Source: Epiperipatus broadwayi (taxonomy: Eukaryota; Onychophora; Udeonychophora; Euonychophora; Peripatidae). From it: a DNA stretch of 64,000 nucleotides. Both the position numbers and the translations under genes were made by a program. The DNA lies in NCBI GenBank assembly GCA_028023455.1, contig JAQFVV010012402.1:10212292-10276291 (forward strand). The letters are read 5' to 3'. Positions within the stretch are counted from its first letter, which is position 1. The number at the start of each line of letters is the position of its first letter. The notes beneath the pieces are model-generated. The model worked only from the letters and a program-made list of their open reading frames with translations. It ran no database searches and was not told the DNA's origin. Positions 32,846 to 46,665 of this stretch are shown piece by piece.

Positions 32846-34539
32846 ATCCTTGTGCTCTATTTGTTGAGGATAAGAAAAAAGTGATGCATATATTATAAGA
32901 TTTTCAATATCACTGTTTAGGAAATCATATGAAATGGAATGTCAATGATCATTATTTGCATAAGTGGATGCTACCGGAAGTACTCATTCCTGTCCATCAA
33001 AATTATTAACTGTCAGTTTGCTTTATAAACTGTACATTGAAGATATTTATCTACCTGTACTCAGTAAGGACAATTGAAATATAGATTTCAAGCATTAGCA
33101 CATTTTGCTAAGCTAAGATAGTCACCATAGGACCCAACTAGATAAAATAGATATCAAATTCACTTCCAAAAAAAAATATTTTCACCGTCTTAATTAACAA
33201 GTTGTCTGTTAGTAAGTTATTCAAATATAATAAGTAAAGCAAGCAGAAATCATGAAAGGCAGGAAGTAAACATCTGGAGATAAGAAAATAAAGTTCATAT
33301 TAGGAATTTGATCGCTGTTTTTTCATACTATATATATTTAATTCTTCTTAAAACCATAGAAACAAACAAAAAAAAAAAAAGTGCTGAATCGTAGTGACCT
33401 CTTCAGGGAATTTTGTTACATAAAATTATATTTTATACATTTTCTTTGTAATGCGTTTATTAAATTTATAAAATTTTATAATATTTACTGAAATAATTAA
33501 TTTTAAAAATTAATTTTTATAAAATATAATTGAATTTTATTATTAATTTTTCTGTCATTTATTTTTACCACAAACACATTGAGAATGGGAGTGGCAAGTT
33601 AAAAACAAAAATTAATTACTAATTAGTATGATCGGAAAAGTTTTTTTAAAATTGAATTAGTATAGTTCTGACATCTGTCGGAAGAATATGAAGTTATATT
33701 TAGATTTTGAATATTATAATATATTGGTGATTATTTATCTTTTCTACATGTGTGTGGTCATGTGTATCAGTTGTATGAGGATAGTTGAAAGGTTCTTGAA
33801 AGTCTGAGTTCAAATCCCCTATATTTATATATAGTTTCATAAATATTCGAATATTTGCCATAAAGTTGACAAGCATGCTAATATATTATTAGACAGATTA
33901 TCAAATGAACTCCCAAGGAACTAAACTATTTATGATAATCAAACAACTGCTTTCTTATTGTTGGTAGGATTATTTATATTATCTGATTATATCTCTGAAT
34001 AGTATATTTAATTATCTAAGCAACTCAACAGGAAAAAAAAGAGAGATGAGAATCACAAAATTCCAACAAAATAAGTGTACTACTAATTTTACAGAGGTCT
34101 TCATTCAAGCTACCTTTCTACAGGTTCTAATATGTTAAATACCCAGATGTTACGAATATGATAAGCATAATAGTAGATGTATTTGTATAGTAGTATGCTA
34201 TGTTTTAAAACTATTTCAGTATAACCCTTTTCTAATACTCTATATCCATGTTGCAGTTGATTTTTATGTACTGTATTTCCTTTGCCTGTTTCTATTGTAT
34301 GATATAGTATTTTATTAAAAAAAACCCAGTTGTACCCTTTTTTTGTATTTTCAATCTTTTGATTGGCAGTTAGTCTTCTTCCTGGATATAATGCCAATAT
34401 AATGATTTATTTTTTATAAAATACAGAATTTAATATGTGTAATAAAAAATTGCAATATTATCTATGTGTTTTAAAAATACAAAGTAATAATATAAATTTT
34501 AAATAAAAATCAAACATACATATATCATTATCATTTTCA
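32846..34539. other. Intronic AT-rich DNA, unclassified
   Basis: No family recognised. The minus frame at 34110-34397 (95 codons) has no known domain and no splice context tying it to the host gene. Confidence 0.3.
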
Positions 34540-34742
34540 AGCATTATCAATCCCCTGCAAAATAAAATTTTTCTCCAAGTTTAATCCAGTTTCTCCAATT
34601 TCTAGTCTTTCTTTTCTAAATTGCATTATCAAATTTTCTTATTTTATCTACACATCTCTCATGTAGACTTTTTCTAGATCATATACAATTTCTGGAATCC
34701 AGTTTAAGACTGACTTTTCATCTATTATCATATCTTCTACAC
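34540..34742 (-). mobile_element. RTE/CFDP2-type LINE, extreme 3' end
   Basis: The minus strand reads WIPEIVYDLEKV, then WRNWIKLGE.FILQGIDNA through frameshifts, followed by a GATAATGATA-type short tail. W(R)..W...GEA..LQ is the usual C-terminus of RTE/CFDP2-like LINEs. It is cut by the palindromic MITE that begins at about 34745. Confidence 0.6.
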
Positions 34743-34744
34743 AA

Positions 34745-35835
34745 AGACAAAAATCTATGCAGTAGTACCACTCAATGCAAGCCAGAGTAATCAATGGATG
34801 CAGGAAGATTTGGGCATAAAATTCCTATCTAGTACCTACTTATCCTAGTTTCTAGTTTTTGGTTTCATCAGTGAGGAATATTGTATCTGAGAGCACTGCA
34901 CCATCTTTTTATCTTATTAGATAACTATAAAGCTTTGAGTCCAAGATGAAAACACTATAATGTTTTTATTCAAGCTCATCAGCTTGAATAATTGTATAGA
35001 TCTGAACTTAGTTCAGCATCCATACTTTTTGGTATCTATAGTGCTTTAATACCACAGTTACCATAATTCTATTGGGCAGCATTGGTATTAAACCACTAAA
35101 CATCACATGATTACCATTCTTTACACTTACACAAGCTATTTATACAGAGGTAAAACTCTCCATACCATAACACCACTCAGCACAAGCCAGAATAATCAAT
35201 GGATGTAAGAAGGTTTGTACATAAAATCTCTATCTAGTGCCTACTCGTCCAATATCCCCAGACTAGTTTTTAGCTTGTGGATAGCACTCAGTGGTGCTAC
35301 TGTATGAAAAGTTTTGCTATGTAAACAGCTTATATAAGCATAAACAATGAGGATCATGTGGTGTTTAGTGGTATAATACCAATCTTGCCCAATAGGATTT
35401 TTGTGACTGTTATTATTAAAGAATCAAAGACACTAACATGTATGGATGCTGTACTGAGTTTAGATCTATATGACAATACAAGCTGATGATCTTGAATTGA
35501 AAACATTATGGTGTTTTTATTTCAGACTCAAAGCTTTATAGTTATGTAACAAGGTAAAAGGTGGCTACTGAAGAATTGCATTAGGTCCTAAGATCTAGGT
35601 GCAGTGCTCTCATATTCAAGGCTCCTCACTGATGAAAGCAACAAGCTAGAAACTAATCTGAAGATATTGGAAGAGTAGGCACTAGATAATGATTTTTATC
35701 CACATACCTTTCTTTATCCATTGATTACTCTGGTTTTCACTGAGTGATTCTACTGTATGGAGAGTTTTGTCTCTATGCAAACAGTTTGTGTAAGCATAAA
35801 GAATGGTGATCATGTGATATTTAGTGGATCATATT
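34745..35835. mobile_element. About 1.1-kb palindrome made of two inverted MITE units
   Basis: 34750-35280 and 35285-35830 are approximate reverse complements around a centre near 35283. Landmarks include TATTAAACCACTAAACATCA paired with the GTGATGTTTAGTGGTATAAT type, and the internal AGATCTGAACTTAGTTCAGC with GCTGTACTGAGTTTAGATCT. Termini such as AAAACTCTCCATACCATAAC and TACTGTATGGAGAGTTTTGT occur at several internal positions, so units are nested. The left edge cuts a LINE 3' end and the right edge abuts another. Confidence 0.72.
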
Positions 35836-35859
35836 TTTTAGCAATATATCAACTCTGAT

Positions 35860-38345
35860 ATCAGTAATGCCTGTTTGTTCTTTCACTCATGTATTTCATT
35901 TTCATCCCTTATTTTTACTCTTAATATATCTCTCTCCATATTCTGTTGAGTGATTTGAAGTCTATGATTGCTCTTCTGTTAAGTATCCAAATCTCACATC
36001 CTTAAATAAGAACTTAAAGTTACTTCTACAAAAAGTACTCCATCCAAGTTTAATACTAATGGTTTATTTTATCCACCATGTTGATATCTTTATTAACAAT
36101 TTAACCAAGGTATTTGTAGTTGTGAACTTCTCTTCTAACTCATCATTATCAATCTTTATATTTTCTTTTGAGTAAATCCATTAAACATTATTTTAGACTT
36201 TCTGATATTTTAGTCTTACTTTCTAATTTCCATCTGATAATTCTAGCAGCACTTCTTGAAGCTGTGAAGCATTATTTGAAAAAAGGACCTCATCATTTGC
36301 AAAATCTGGGTGATTAAAATAATCTTCAGTTACTTTTACTCCTGCTGCACAAATTTTGAAGATATGGGGTCATCCTACCTTGCATCCTTCTCACTGTTAA
36401 TTTCATAGTATTGCTACTCCATTTTGATAACTATTGTTTAGAATATGACATTATCTTGTATCTATATTTTGATGACCTAATGATTTAATCACTAAAGAAG
36501 TGTATATAGAATCAAATGCTTTTTCATAATCTCCAATTCCAAAGCAATGACAACTCATATTCAATGGTTCTTTTTATAAATTCTTTCTATATTTGGATAT
36601 GACACAGCCTGTTCTTTTGATTGGTTAAAATCTATAAGGCTGTAGATCAAGCTATAATTATCTTGGTAAAAATTTTGTATAGAGCTGATGAAAGTCTGAA
36701 TAGTAATTTTAAATGTCTTCTTTATCACCTTTTAAAAATATTATTTTTCCAATCATCTGTGATATCTTTATCATTTGGACATTGATAAATAATTTTGCCA
36801 CCAATTTTTCTATTTCAGCTATTGCTTCATTTAAATATTAATTATAATTCTGTCATTACCTGAAGCTTTTTCCTTTGTCATAAATTTAATTGCATGTTAT
36901 ACTTCTTCATTTTAAATACTGGACAATTCAAAAGATGTAGTAATTGTAGAGGATATTTTTTCTTGTTTTTTTAATGATCATAGAACCATATATTTTATAT
37001 TACTCTTTTTAGTAATAGTTCTATCTTTTCTTCTTATTGCAGAAAGAAGTTTCCTTCCAATGCTAAGATGATATTTTTCTCTTTTATAGCTTTTCTTGCT
37101 AATTCACAATTATATTTTTTATATTGTTATTTTTTTACAGATCTAAGGCTCCTCACTGAGAAAAGCCACAAGCTAGAAATTAGTCTGGGGATATTGGATG
37201 AGTAGGAACTAGATAGGAATTTTACACAGAAGCCTTCTGGCATCCATTGATTAATCTGGCTTGCACTGAGTGGCGCTACTGTATTGAGAGTTTTGCCTGT
37301 TTGAAGTTTTTTACAGACCATTTTACAAAATTCTAGCTATTCACTCCTTCTTAATGGAACATTTTTGTATATTTTATGTTCTTTCTTTGCTTTAGAATTT
37401 ATTTTGTCTCCATAGAAATTGTTCTGGTCAATTGTTCCTTTTTTGCACTAGCTATCTTTGTTGCAGTTCTTAATAGTGCACCAATTAACTTCTACCATCT
37501 TCAAAATTTGTTAATATTTTTACATGATCTGCAAATTTCTAATTTTAATTCATTAAAATGTTTTGAAGATTAGAAATATCAACTGTAAGAATGTTTTTTA
37601 AAAATAATTTTTGTTTCTCTAGTTTTTCATTAATATATATCTTATATTTCACTAATCAGTGATTATTTCCTACACTGAATTTATTAAGAATGTTACAATA
37701 ATTAAAATACATATTTTCTATTAGTCAAAATATAATCAATTTTTGCTGTATCTTAATTTGAATGCTTCCATGTCCATTTTTTAGCATTTTTCTCAAAGAA
37801 AGAATTTATAATATATAGTTTTTCTTCAAATTCCATCAGTCTGTGCCCTGTCTTCTTTCCATTACCATAATCAAATCAACCACAGCACTTACCAATTCTA
37901 GCATTAAAATTCCTTACGACAATTTTAAAAGAGTTATTTGGTATGATCAGCTATCTTTTGTATATGTCAATATAAAAATCCTTTACTTCTTCATCACAAT
38001 GGGAATGTGCTGAGGTATAAACCTGAATTATTTGCTTTTGGTATATTCCATTAAGTTGAATATCTATTTTTGTAACTATGTCTGTTACACCATCAATCAC
38101 CACTTTGTCATTCTTCCACTTTTTATTTGAATGAATCCTATTCCACTTCTAACATCACAAAATATAACAATGTTCCATTTAATATTAGATAGTTTTTCCA
38201 ATTTTTGAAATAATTCTTCACTTCAAAGTGATCTTTAGTTATAAGTACTTAAATAAAAGATTTTCATTGAATAGCAGACTGACTCCACAGACAGAAGATT
38301 CTTAGCATCCTCTGTCTTCATCCACCAACAACTATCTTGGCTGGC
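35860..38345 (-). pseudogene. Decayed RTE/CFDP2-type LINE ORF2
   Basis: Read on the minus strand through many stops and frameshifts: endonuclease words (QVYTSAHS-like, HRLMEFEEKLYI, NSFFEKNAK.WTW, IDYILTNRKYVF) between about 38120 and 37650. These are followed by RT thumb words between about 36350 and 35900 (FANDEVLFSNNASQLQE, ENIKIDNDELEE, INHRIKLGWSTFCRSNF, GYLTEEQ). The FADDEVLF box has become FANDEVLF. The order and wording match RTE-type elements whose endonuclease was captured in vertebrate CFDP2. A palindromic MITE arm is inserted at 37138-37303. The two small frames in this region (37127-37321 minus, 37376-37573 plus) are not genes. Confidence 0.68.
37138..37303. mobile_element. Single arm of the palindromic hAT-like MITE, nested in the LINE
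   Basis: It runs from AGATCTAAGGCTCCTCACTG through AAGCCACAAGCTAGAAATTA and CTTCTGGCATCCATTGATTA to the terminus GTATTGAGAGTTTTGCCTGT. It is a right-hand half-unit only, inserted between the endonuclease and RT parts of the decayed LINE. Confidence 0.75.
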
Positions 38346-38839
38346 TGCTTTGCAACATCCTAAGAATAAGGACCATAATTTAAATTGTTTGTTACTATAG
38401 TAAATATCTATTTTAAAAAAATTATTCTCATATATATTTATCTGCCTTCAAAAAAAACTCAACTGTTATTTCAATTAAAATCTAACAGATAATATAAAGA
38501 AAGATCATGGTGTGTTTTGAAACTCAGAGATAAAAAGCCAAAAAACTCACCACACTGATGGATCCATGTTTGTGAAGATGCCAGCCACATTCATACAATA
38601 AATGAATAATCATATAGTAAATGAATAGTCGTATAGTAATAACTTCTGTGATGATAAGAACATATGGAGTGCATATTACAAATTTACTCTGCTCACTTAT
38701 GATTGAAATGTAAATTTAAAGTTGTAAAATTAGGTAAAGTTTACCATGGACATGGCGTCATTTATATGTAACATCATTATAATGATTATTAAATATGATC
38801 AAACTCTTTTGATTTAATGCTTTCTTTCATCCACAGATT

Positions 38840-40760
38840 TTCTTTTCCACAATAATCAAGCAATCTTCCTTATTTTTTGCCTCAACTTTACATTTTCTTT
38901 CTTTCTATATGTTTGCAATATTTTTATGATTCAGCATTGCTCATCTATTGTTATCTTTTTTAGAGACATTCCCAGCCAATTCTATTTTAGTCTCTTAACT
39001 GTTCATCAGTTTCATTGATACTTGTTTGTTCTTTTAAGTATATTCTGATTTCAAACCTTCTTTGAAAAGCCTATTGCAGTATTGCTCTTTTACTTAATGT
39101 CCAATCACGGATTCATAAATGAGGATTAGTTAAAGTATTATTTCTAATTTTTTTCTTTTCAAGATTGTAGGAGTATTTTTTGAATATTTTATTATTTTAC
39201 CACATTCAAATTTAATTCTGAGATTAATTTCATTTAGCATATTTCCATTTTTATCTACTATCTGAATAGAATAGTTATGGTTATTCTTTTTGTTCAAGAA
39301 GAAAATAGTCTGTTTAGCATTTATATTTAATCCTCCTCTTTTTACGTATCTTCTGATAACTCTTAAAATAGTTTCTGAAGCTCGGAAGCATTATTTGCAA
39401 AAATAAAAATATCTGTAATCTTCGTAATTATGGACCATTTCCGATATCTAGTTTTGGTCAAAGTATTAACTCTTTTCATGAAACTATATAATTCTTAAGC
39501 ACTCATTTGACTTGAATTCTGGTGAAAGGATATAATGAACATAAACTAATTAAATACACTGAGCCAGCTTTCGGAAAAGCACTGCTAGAATCATAGTGTT
39601 GAGTAAAGTCATGCAGAACACGTATGCTTATATAACTGACATGATGTAACATGTAAATTAGGTACAATATGCAAATAAGGCAATTAGATGTTCCAATTTT
39701 TTGGACAATGGAACACATATATCCTTTTTATTGATGTAATGTGGAGCCTTTGCAATTGCCCAAGCCTCTTTGTATTTTCTTTTCTCAAACTAACATTGGA
39801 CGGAAAAAACATGTGACCCATGGCGCATTCATGATAATCAAGAAAGATTGATCTGTATTCAGCCGGTTGTTTTGCTCCATTGTTTCAAGAATAAAATGTT
39901 TTTAGAAAAATTCAAACTTTGTTCAAATTTTTCAAATACATTAAATTATCAGTATTCTCACTCAGATTTCTCTTCTTCAGATATTTCTGTTCTTACTAAT
40001 GACAGTACTATGACGGGAATCAAACTGATAACCGTTAAATTCTGTCAAAGGCAACAATGAGTAAAAAAGTTTATATAACTATCGATGAGAATCTTCCTAA
40101 TTTCTTCACTTTTTCTTAAGGGCAAAATTAATTAATGGTTTCTAAACAATATGGATTATTATACTAGATAATTACAAATAAAATCCATCATAAACTTTCA
40201 GACAAATATTAAGTAATTAGTTTTATTCCTTTATCTTTTTATTAGAATCCACAAAACATTTCTCACAAAACCATTATAAAAAGTATTGGATAGGTAAAAT
40301 TACCCTAAATTAATCAGTGCTAAATCTTTTTTTCTGACACTATGCAAGCTAATATTGCTATTGCATTTGATAAATATTTTTCAGTATTTAAAAATATCTA
40401 TGTCTGTGTTTTATTTTTCAGTTTTAATCACCACAACAATGCTTATAGAATCAAATTTTTTTTCTTCTAAATCTAAGATCCAATGCATAATGGCAAACAT
40501 ATTCCCTAGTTCTTTCTATATCATATTTTAATACTTGTATATGACCTATCATGTTCAACCATTTCTGAAAACAACCTCATTTATTTGAGTTTACTATTCT
40601 CCATAGATGATTTATAATTATCTTACTAAAAATCTTATACAAAATTGAAAATAAAGTAATAGATCTGAAATATTTAATATCTTTTTATTTTAAACTTTTT
40701 AAATAGCATTATCACTACTATATTAGGGTAAATGGATGACAGTTTTCTCATGGTCATTCC
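38840..40760 (-). pseudogene. Second decayed RTE/CFDP2-type LINE, interrupted
   Basis: 40400-40760 parallels 36450-36900 word by word (for example ATAGAATCAAATTTTTTTTC, CTATATCATATTTTAATACT, TTATCTTACTAAAAATCTTA), so it is the RT N-terminal half. 38900-39430 parallels the RT C-terminal half (GAAGCTCGGAAGCATTATTTGCAAAAATA). About 800 bases between 39470 and 40300 do not match and may be an insertion. No open frame survives. Confidence 0.5.
39470..40300. other. Unclassified insertion or intronic segment inside the decayed LINE
   Basis: More balanced composition with two short frames (39503-39718 minus, 39848-40060 plus) but no recognised domain or terminal repeats. Confidence 0.3.
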
Positions 40761-41880
40761 TACAAGTGGTATGCATTAGTATATAAAATAAATAGTCTTC
40801 ATATGGAATCTAGACTTAATCTTGATGAAGTCTTGGTTAAAAGCAGTTGATAGATTGATACTTTTTTTCCAGGATTACAGAGGTGAAAATCCTAAATTCT
40901 TAAATGAAAAACCTTTACTAAGAATATAAGAAATGTACTTCAACTTTACATTGAGGTATAGCAAAATCAAAAATGGAGATTCTTTACAAATTAATTCTTT
41001 AGAATAACATTAACATAATTATACTTCAAGTGACTCATCATTCTTCTAATAATGAATATCTTCTTAAAATTCTTGGATTTACATTGATTATTGATAGGAA
41101 GAATTGAAAACATCTATGTCTACTTTGGTTTCATACCATTTTGTGAAGCAAAGAACTTTCGATTGAAGATAGTTCAAAATATTGCAATTACAATTTGTAT
41201 GGATATTTTTTTATATATGCAATTTCCAATATTAATTGGCCCTATTCTTCACTTCTGGATCTTCCTATACCTTCTGTGTTTTTAGGAGATTTCCAATTCT
41301 CATGATAGTTTTTGGAGATATATAAATGAGGATCAAGCAAGTTGTCAGGTTTTAGAAGGGATGGATTTAAATAATATGCATTTGATTTATGGTGCATGCA
41401 AAAAAGAACATTTTATTCTAAAAAATGAGGAACAGAAATAACTCCTGATTTATGTTTGCTATGACAAAAAATTATTTACTATTACCTGCTTAGATACTTA
41501 TACTGAGTCATTTCCCCCACAATCAGTAGTAAACGAGTGTTATCACTCTTGGAATCCACATTCCTACAGTTGAAAGTTATGGTACTTCATGATTGAATTG
41601 AAGAAAAACTAACTCCCTAATCAAGATATTGGATGTTTTGAAAAAATGTTAATGGAATCTCTCCAATTCTCTCTTATTAAGATGGGTTTAACAAATTTAT
41701 TACAATTGACAGAGAAATAATCCTATTAGAATATTGAAAACAATTCATTCCATATTGGCACAAAATCAGATGTGATTTTTATGAATCCAATTTTATTTAC
41801 CAGTGATTCAGAAATTGCTAACAAATTCATTAAATCATTGGGTGATTTTAGAAGATAAAAAATAGAGATATCATGGAGAA
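40761..41880. other. Intronic DNA, probably decayed repeat
   Basis: AT-rich. The segment may include the upstream part of the jockey-like element that follows, but no endonuclease motif could be read with confidence. The + frame at 41091-41285 is not supported as a gene. Confidence 0.3.
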
Positions 41881-44050
41881 TCAAAAGTTTATAAAATCTA
41901 AACATATAAGCCTATCACTTTCATGAAAGCTTGGTTTTACTATTAAAATATCTGCCAGATGTCTGAAGACTAATAGAATGCCAAAAAAGACAAGTGCAAG
42001 CTTTTCCCCATAATATTTACTGATATCAATCTGACAAATTCTGTAGATGTTCTTGAACTAGAACTTGAAGGTCTTAAACCAGAAAAAACCTCAAAAGTGA
42101 TAGCTTGTTTCTGGAGTTTAGGGTTCAAAGCGAAAGCATGGTCAACAAAAGTATTCAGTAAAGTTATTCATGCTTATACTACTCAAAAACATTTAGTGGG
42201 TAGCAGTCTTAAATCTATCAATGATTCAAAAAAGTATCACCCAATATTATTATTAGGTGCTAGGTTTTGAAAGAGAAGCTGCCATGAATAAGATCTATCT
42301 TTACAACTAATATCGAAAAAACGCTTTCAAAATAAATTGAAAATAATGTGTGACATCTATTGATCTAATTTCAGCTTATGATCCTGTTTGGAAAAATCAT
42401 CTTTTTTAAAAAAGTTTCTAAAATGTTGAAATGCAGAAAAATCATTTATTTATTTGTAATTACAAAATTATATGCTTTAACACAAATTACTGTAATTATA
42501 AATACAGTATACGATAACCGTATTGATGAAAACTTTCTTACAATTTATTTTATTTTGTGTTTAGCTAACTTTCGGCTCCTAACACTATGTTCCTACAGTT
42601 CAGGGCTTAAAGCCTTTCTATATCGCAATCTTCACTTGTATCAGTTTGAAGTGGTGAGAGAAGGCAATATTAGCATTTATATATCTCAACTATGTAATGT
42701 TGGTTATAAAGATTATGTACTTCTAAAGACTATTAGAAACTTTTATCAAAAAGTTCAACACCCACCATCCTTTACTGACCAAAACCCTGGATGCCCCCTA
42801 TATATATAACATAACCTATCACATTACTAACAGTATTACTCCTATCCAACAGATTACTCTATGTACTGCACCCCCAATGCATCTGCTACTCAACAATGCA
42901 AAGGATATCTAAGCGACTGATCTCCATTCTCAGTGTTTATAGAATTAAATGCCAGGAACCCACCTTCCCATCAATTTACTACAAGGAATCTCAAGCTAAA
43001 CTATCCATGCATATAGCCCAACACACATAACTATATAATAAGGCTAGAACTAATAATACAGATACATGCTCAATATTTTTTGAACATTTTTTTTACAATT
43101 GGTAATTCTTTCACACTGTTATCTGTTAACATAGTGTGCACTGAATGCAATAAATTTAAGCAAAAAATTAAAGAGGCATGGTAGATATCATGTGTTGAAA
43201 ATTTCTATCAATAAACAAGAATCATGCGAGTTCCCTGGCCTGTTCCCACTAATTAAAGTTCATATTTAAATTTTATGTAAATGAACAATAACATCATATA
43301 TACATCCACTTCTAATTTAGGAGTCAAAAGTCAGCTAAGTACATAAAATAAAATAATTTATTTATTTGATAAAATGCTCTCCAATAGAAAAAATTCAAAT
43401 GACTCTAAAGTTTACACAATAGTTTTCCATGGGGTTCAATTCTCCTATCCATGTAGTGCATTCACCATTGATCTTTTTAAAACAAAATACAAAGAAATTC
43501 ATTTATTCTGATGATATATAAGGTCTTATTCCAAATCCAATGAAGACATTATACTCAAATTATCATTTGAACAACAAGAAATTATTTTATAATCTGAACA
43601 TAATCCTCCTCTTCTCATCATATGTGGTTTAGGAATAATTTTGAAATTATAGACTTAACTTATTTTTCTCATTTATCTAAGGTTAAATCAAGATAACATT
43701 TCTCAGAACAACCTCCTTGGAAAGCTAATTACCACTACTTGGAATTGGAATGCAAATACTTTATGGTCATATCCCTTTGCACTACCATATTTTTCTGATG
43801 ATAACTATGCCCCTGCTATAGAGTAGGTTCCACAACACTAAATTTATGGCTACTCAAATATTACCATAAGAAATATTGCTGGTACACTCAAGTCTGCTTC
43901 TTTGCAGTATCTTTCTATCAATAGTGCACTCAATAATGAGTTGGATTGGAATTGGATTTGAGAAAGGAGTTTGGAACAGATTGTACATCTAAGTCATCCT
44001 ATGTAAAGATATTTCTGCCTATTATGAAAGCAGAAAATACTTACGAAAAA
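41880..44050 (+). pseudogene. Decayed jockey-like LINE reverse transcriptase, interrupted
   Basis: Plus-strand words through several stops: GF.KRSCHE.DLSLQLISKKRF (a GFRKGRS...Q-type RT box, about 42265), IDLISAYDPVWK (catalytic D..AYD box, about 42360), GVQFSYP-like, then NNLLGKLITTTWNWNANTLW (about 43690) and IAGTLKSASLQYLSI. These are in the order of jockey-superfamily RTs. Unrelated, C-richer DNA from about 42550 to 43270 seems inserted. The + frame at 42378-42809 straddles this junction and is not an independent gene. Confidence 0.6.
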
Positions 44051-44099
44051 TAATCTAAAAATAGTTTGCCTACTAATTATATTATTAAGAGTAATAAAT

Positions 44100-46640
44100 C
44101 AGGAGTATTTTAGATCATTTTTTACTATGTAGTTACATGAAATGTTTGAACTTTATCTGATACAAAATCTTCAAGATCAGAATAGATAATAGCATTGATA
44201 AGTTATGAGCTGACAAGATTTAAGATTGTTTTACCTGATTTTAGTGAAATTCATTTTACAGAGGAAGAATATTGAATAGAACAAATAGATGGCTACACAT
44301 ATTTTTGGAAGAGTAGATCAAGATCGACCAATGGAAGTGGACTGCATGATATGAGATTTGCTGTGAAGTTCAATTTAGTGTCTTCTAGTTTTGGATTGTC
44401 TTCCTATATTAGTTAAAACCCAGTGGTAATAAAACATAGTTTGTGAAGTGCTTATACTTCAGTGATTGATTCACATAAATCAAAGAAAGCAAGTCTTTAT
44501 TATTTGATGGATAGCATTATTAAAATAGTGCCATAAAGATATCAAATTTTTCTTCTAGGAGATTTATTACATATAAAAGTGCAAATAGTAGATTTACCAA
44601 AAGTTGTTAGGAATAATTGTATGAATGCCATAAACTCAAATGGTCAGCTGTTTTTAAACTTATGCACAGCATTTGACAATCATATTTTATTTAGGTAGAA
44701 AAATTGATATAAAGAAACATGAATGCACCAATGTCCAAACAATAGTTATTAATAGATTATATTATAGATAGGAGTTAGAAACAAGAGAAAGTTCCTATTA
44801 CATAAGCACTTATAAACATAGATTGTTGGATAGAGTATAGATTAGAACTCTCCAAGATTAAAATAATAGATATATTAAAAATAGTCTTATTGCAATCACA
44901 TTTTCGAGAAAAATGATGTTTGTTCTTTTAATTTGAACTTTCAGAATTGTTATGTCACTTAGAAAGAGAGGTGAATTAATTCTTGCATTCTCTATGTTCT
45001 TATTAGTGATTTAATTAAAGAACATGGGCCATTTCCTGATTAACAGAGCAACAAATTGAATATATAGTTTAAAATATCACTGTAGGGATTCAAAGACTGA
45101 CAAGAAACTTAAAACAAGATTGGTGTTAAAACCACAAAGGAGATATATAATTTTATTGATCATAAACACTTGAGAACTGTGTTGATGTATTGAAATATAA
45201 CATATGAATCTGCAAACAGTATTGTAATTGTATTAAATCCACCAATAATGCTCTCTTATATAATATTTTGAACAAAAAGAAGGGATAATTTCAATATTTT
45301 TTTGAATTTGATTTAAGAAAAGACTTGATGACTTAATGATATATCCATTTTATTTATTTAGACTTGGGCAAAAATATCCTGTATAGTAAAGTTAAACAGT
45401 TTTTTATAATCTAAAAAATGGAATGGCTGAAAAACCCAGTATCCAGAAAACATTTAAAATATAGTAGTAATATCTTACATGCAAAAGTAGATCTTTTTAA
45501 GGTATATATAAATACATTTAGTTGGAGTGTCTAACCTTAATTGTAAATAAATTTCTCTTATGTAATTATACAATGATATTGAATATTGATAGAAGATTTG
45601 ATATGACAACTATTAATGACATAATCATTTTTATTTACTCATTTAGATTTGGAAAAATATATCCAGATTAGAGAAGATAAAACTACACTTTGTAATGTGA
45701 TAAAGGTTCTAATGAGAAACTTGGAGAAGTTTTAAAATAGAGTGGTGATATCTTAACTTTAAAATAAGAAAGCTTCTATTATTTCAATTTTTTAAAAGAT
45801 GGCAGGCATAAACAAGATTATAGAAATTATCATAGAAAATCCACTTCAATCTACTGTAGCAAAGATACTTTGAAGGATTTTGATAAATAGATTGCTTCAA
45901 ATCATAGTTGGATGGGGACCATAGATTCAGTGTGATTTAGAAAATCAAGAAGCACTTTGGCATTAAAAATATCGGAAATAAGGAAGTGATTTATATGTTG
46001 CTTTTATTGATTTGATCAAGACATTTGAGTCAATTAATTGAACAGGTCTATGTTATTTCTTGTAATTAGTTGGTTGCCCACCAAAATTTATTAATACTAT
46101 ACAACTTCTACTTATCGAAATTAGAGTGTTATTACTAACGGATGAAAATTTCTAACATTTATAATGAAAATAATGTTAAACAAGGATAAAGAATAATTCC
46201 TACTTTGTCTTTGATTTTTATGATGATAATGGTTTTAGAGAATATGAATGATCAATATGTGATGTAGATTTGATGGGAAAAAATTTAATTTGAATTAGTT
46301 AAATGCTGAAATAAGAATTTTATTTCTTGGATTATGTCTTTATAGTATGATGAAGATTGTGCTATTTTTGTCAGTTCAAAAGATGATATAGTAAATAATG
46401 TTTATAAACTTTAATTCCTTTATTAAACAATAATGGAATAAAAATTGTCACCAATTTTTAGTTTGGATACTGCGTCTTTACGAAAATTGGATGGATATTT
46501 TAGACAGTAATGCATCCAGAGTTAGAATAGATAACTTAATAAGAATGAACAATATATGTATTAACAGTAATACAGGACATTATTGTTAAAATAAGATTAG
46601 AAATTTAGAAGCAAAACATGTCATGACTAGAGATAATAAT
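44100..46640 (+). pseudogene. Decayed RTE/CFDP2-type LINE (endonuclease and RT)
   Basis: Plus-strand words: an N-terminal endonuclease region TALISYELTRFKIVLPDFSE, then EIHFTEEEY.IEQIDGYTYFW (about 44190-44310). RT words follow in ENPLQSTVAKIL.RILINRL (about 45835), VAFIDLIKTFESIN.TGL (about 46000-46050, catalytic Asp kept), GCPPKFINTIQLL, and DEDCAIFVSSKDDIV (about 46345-46390), in place of the YADDCAIF box. Multiple stops and frameshifts make it inactive. It is opposite in orientation to the other RTE-type copies in this intron. A palindromic MITE lies just downstream. Confidence 0.68.
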
Positions 46641-46665
46641 TATGTGATTACTTACGGAATTTCAC

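Noticed and set aside
34110-34397. 95-codon minus-strand ORF
   Set aside because: No domain, no homologous pattern and no promoter or splice context. Length is within chance for AT-rich DNA with this stop density.
42378-42809. 143-codon + strand ORF as a host gene
   Set aside because: Its first part reads the AYD..W region of a decayed jockey-like RT and the rest enters unrelated DNA, so it crosses an insertion junction.
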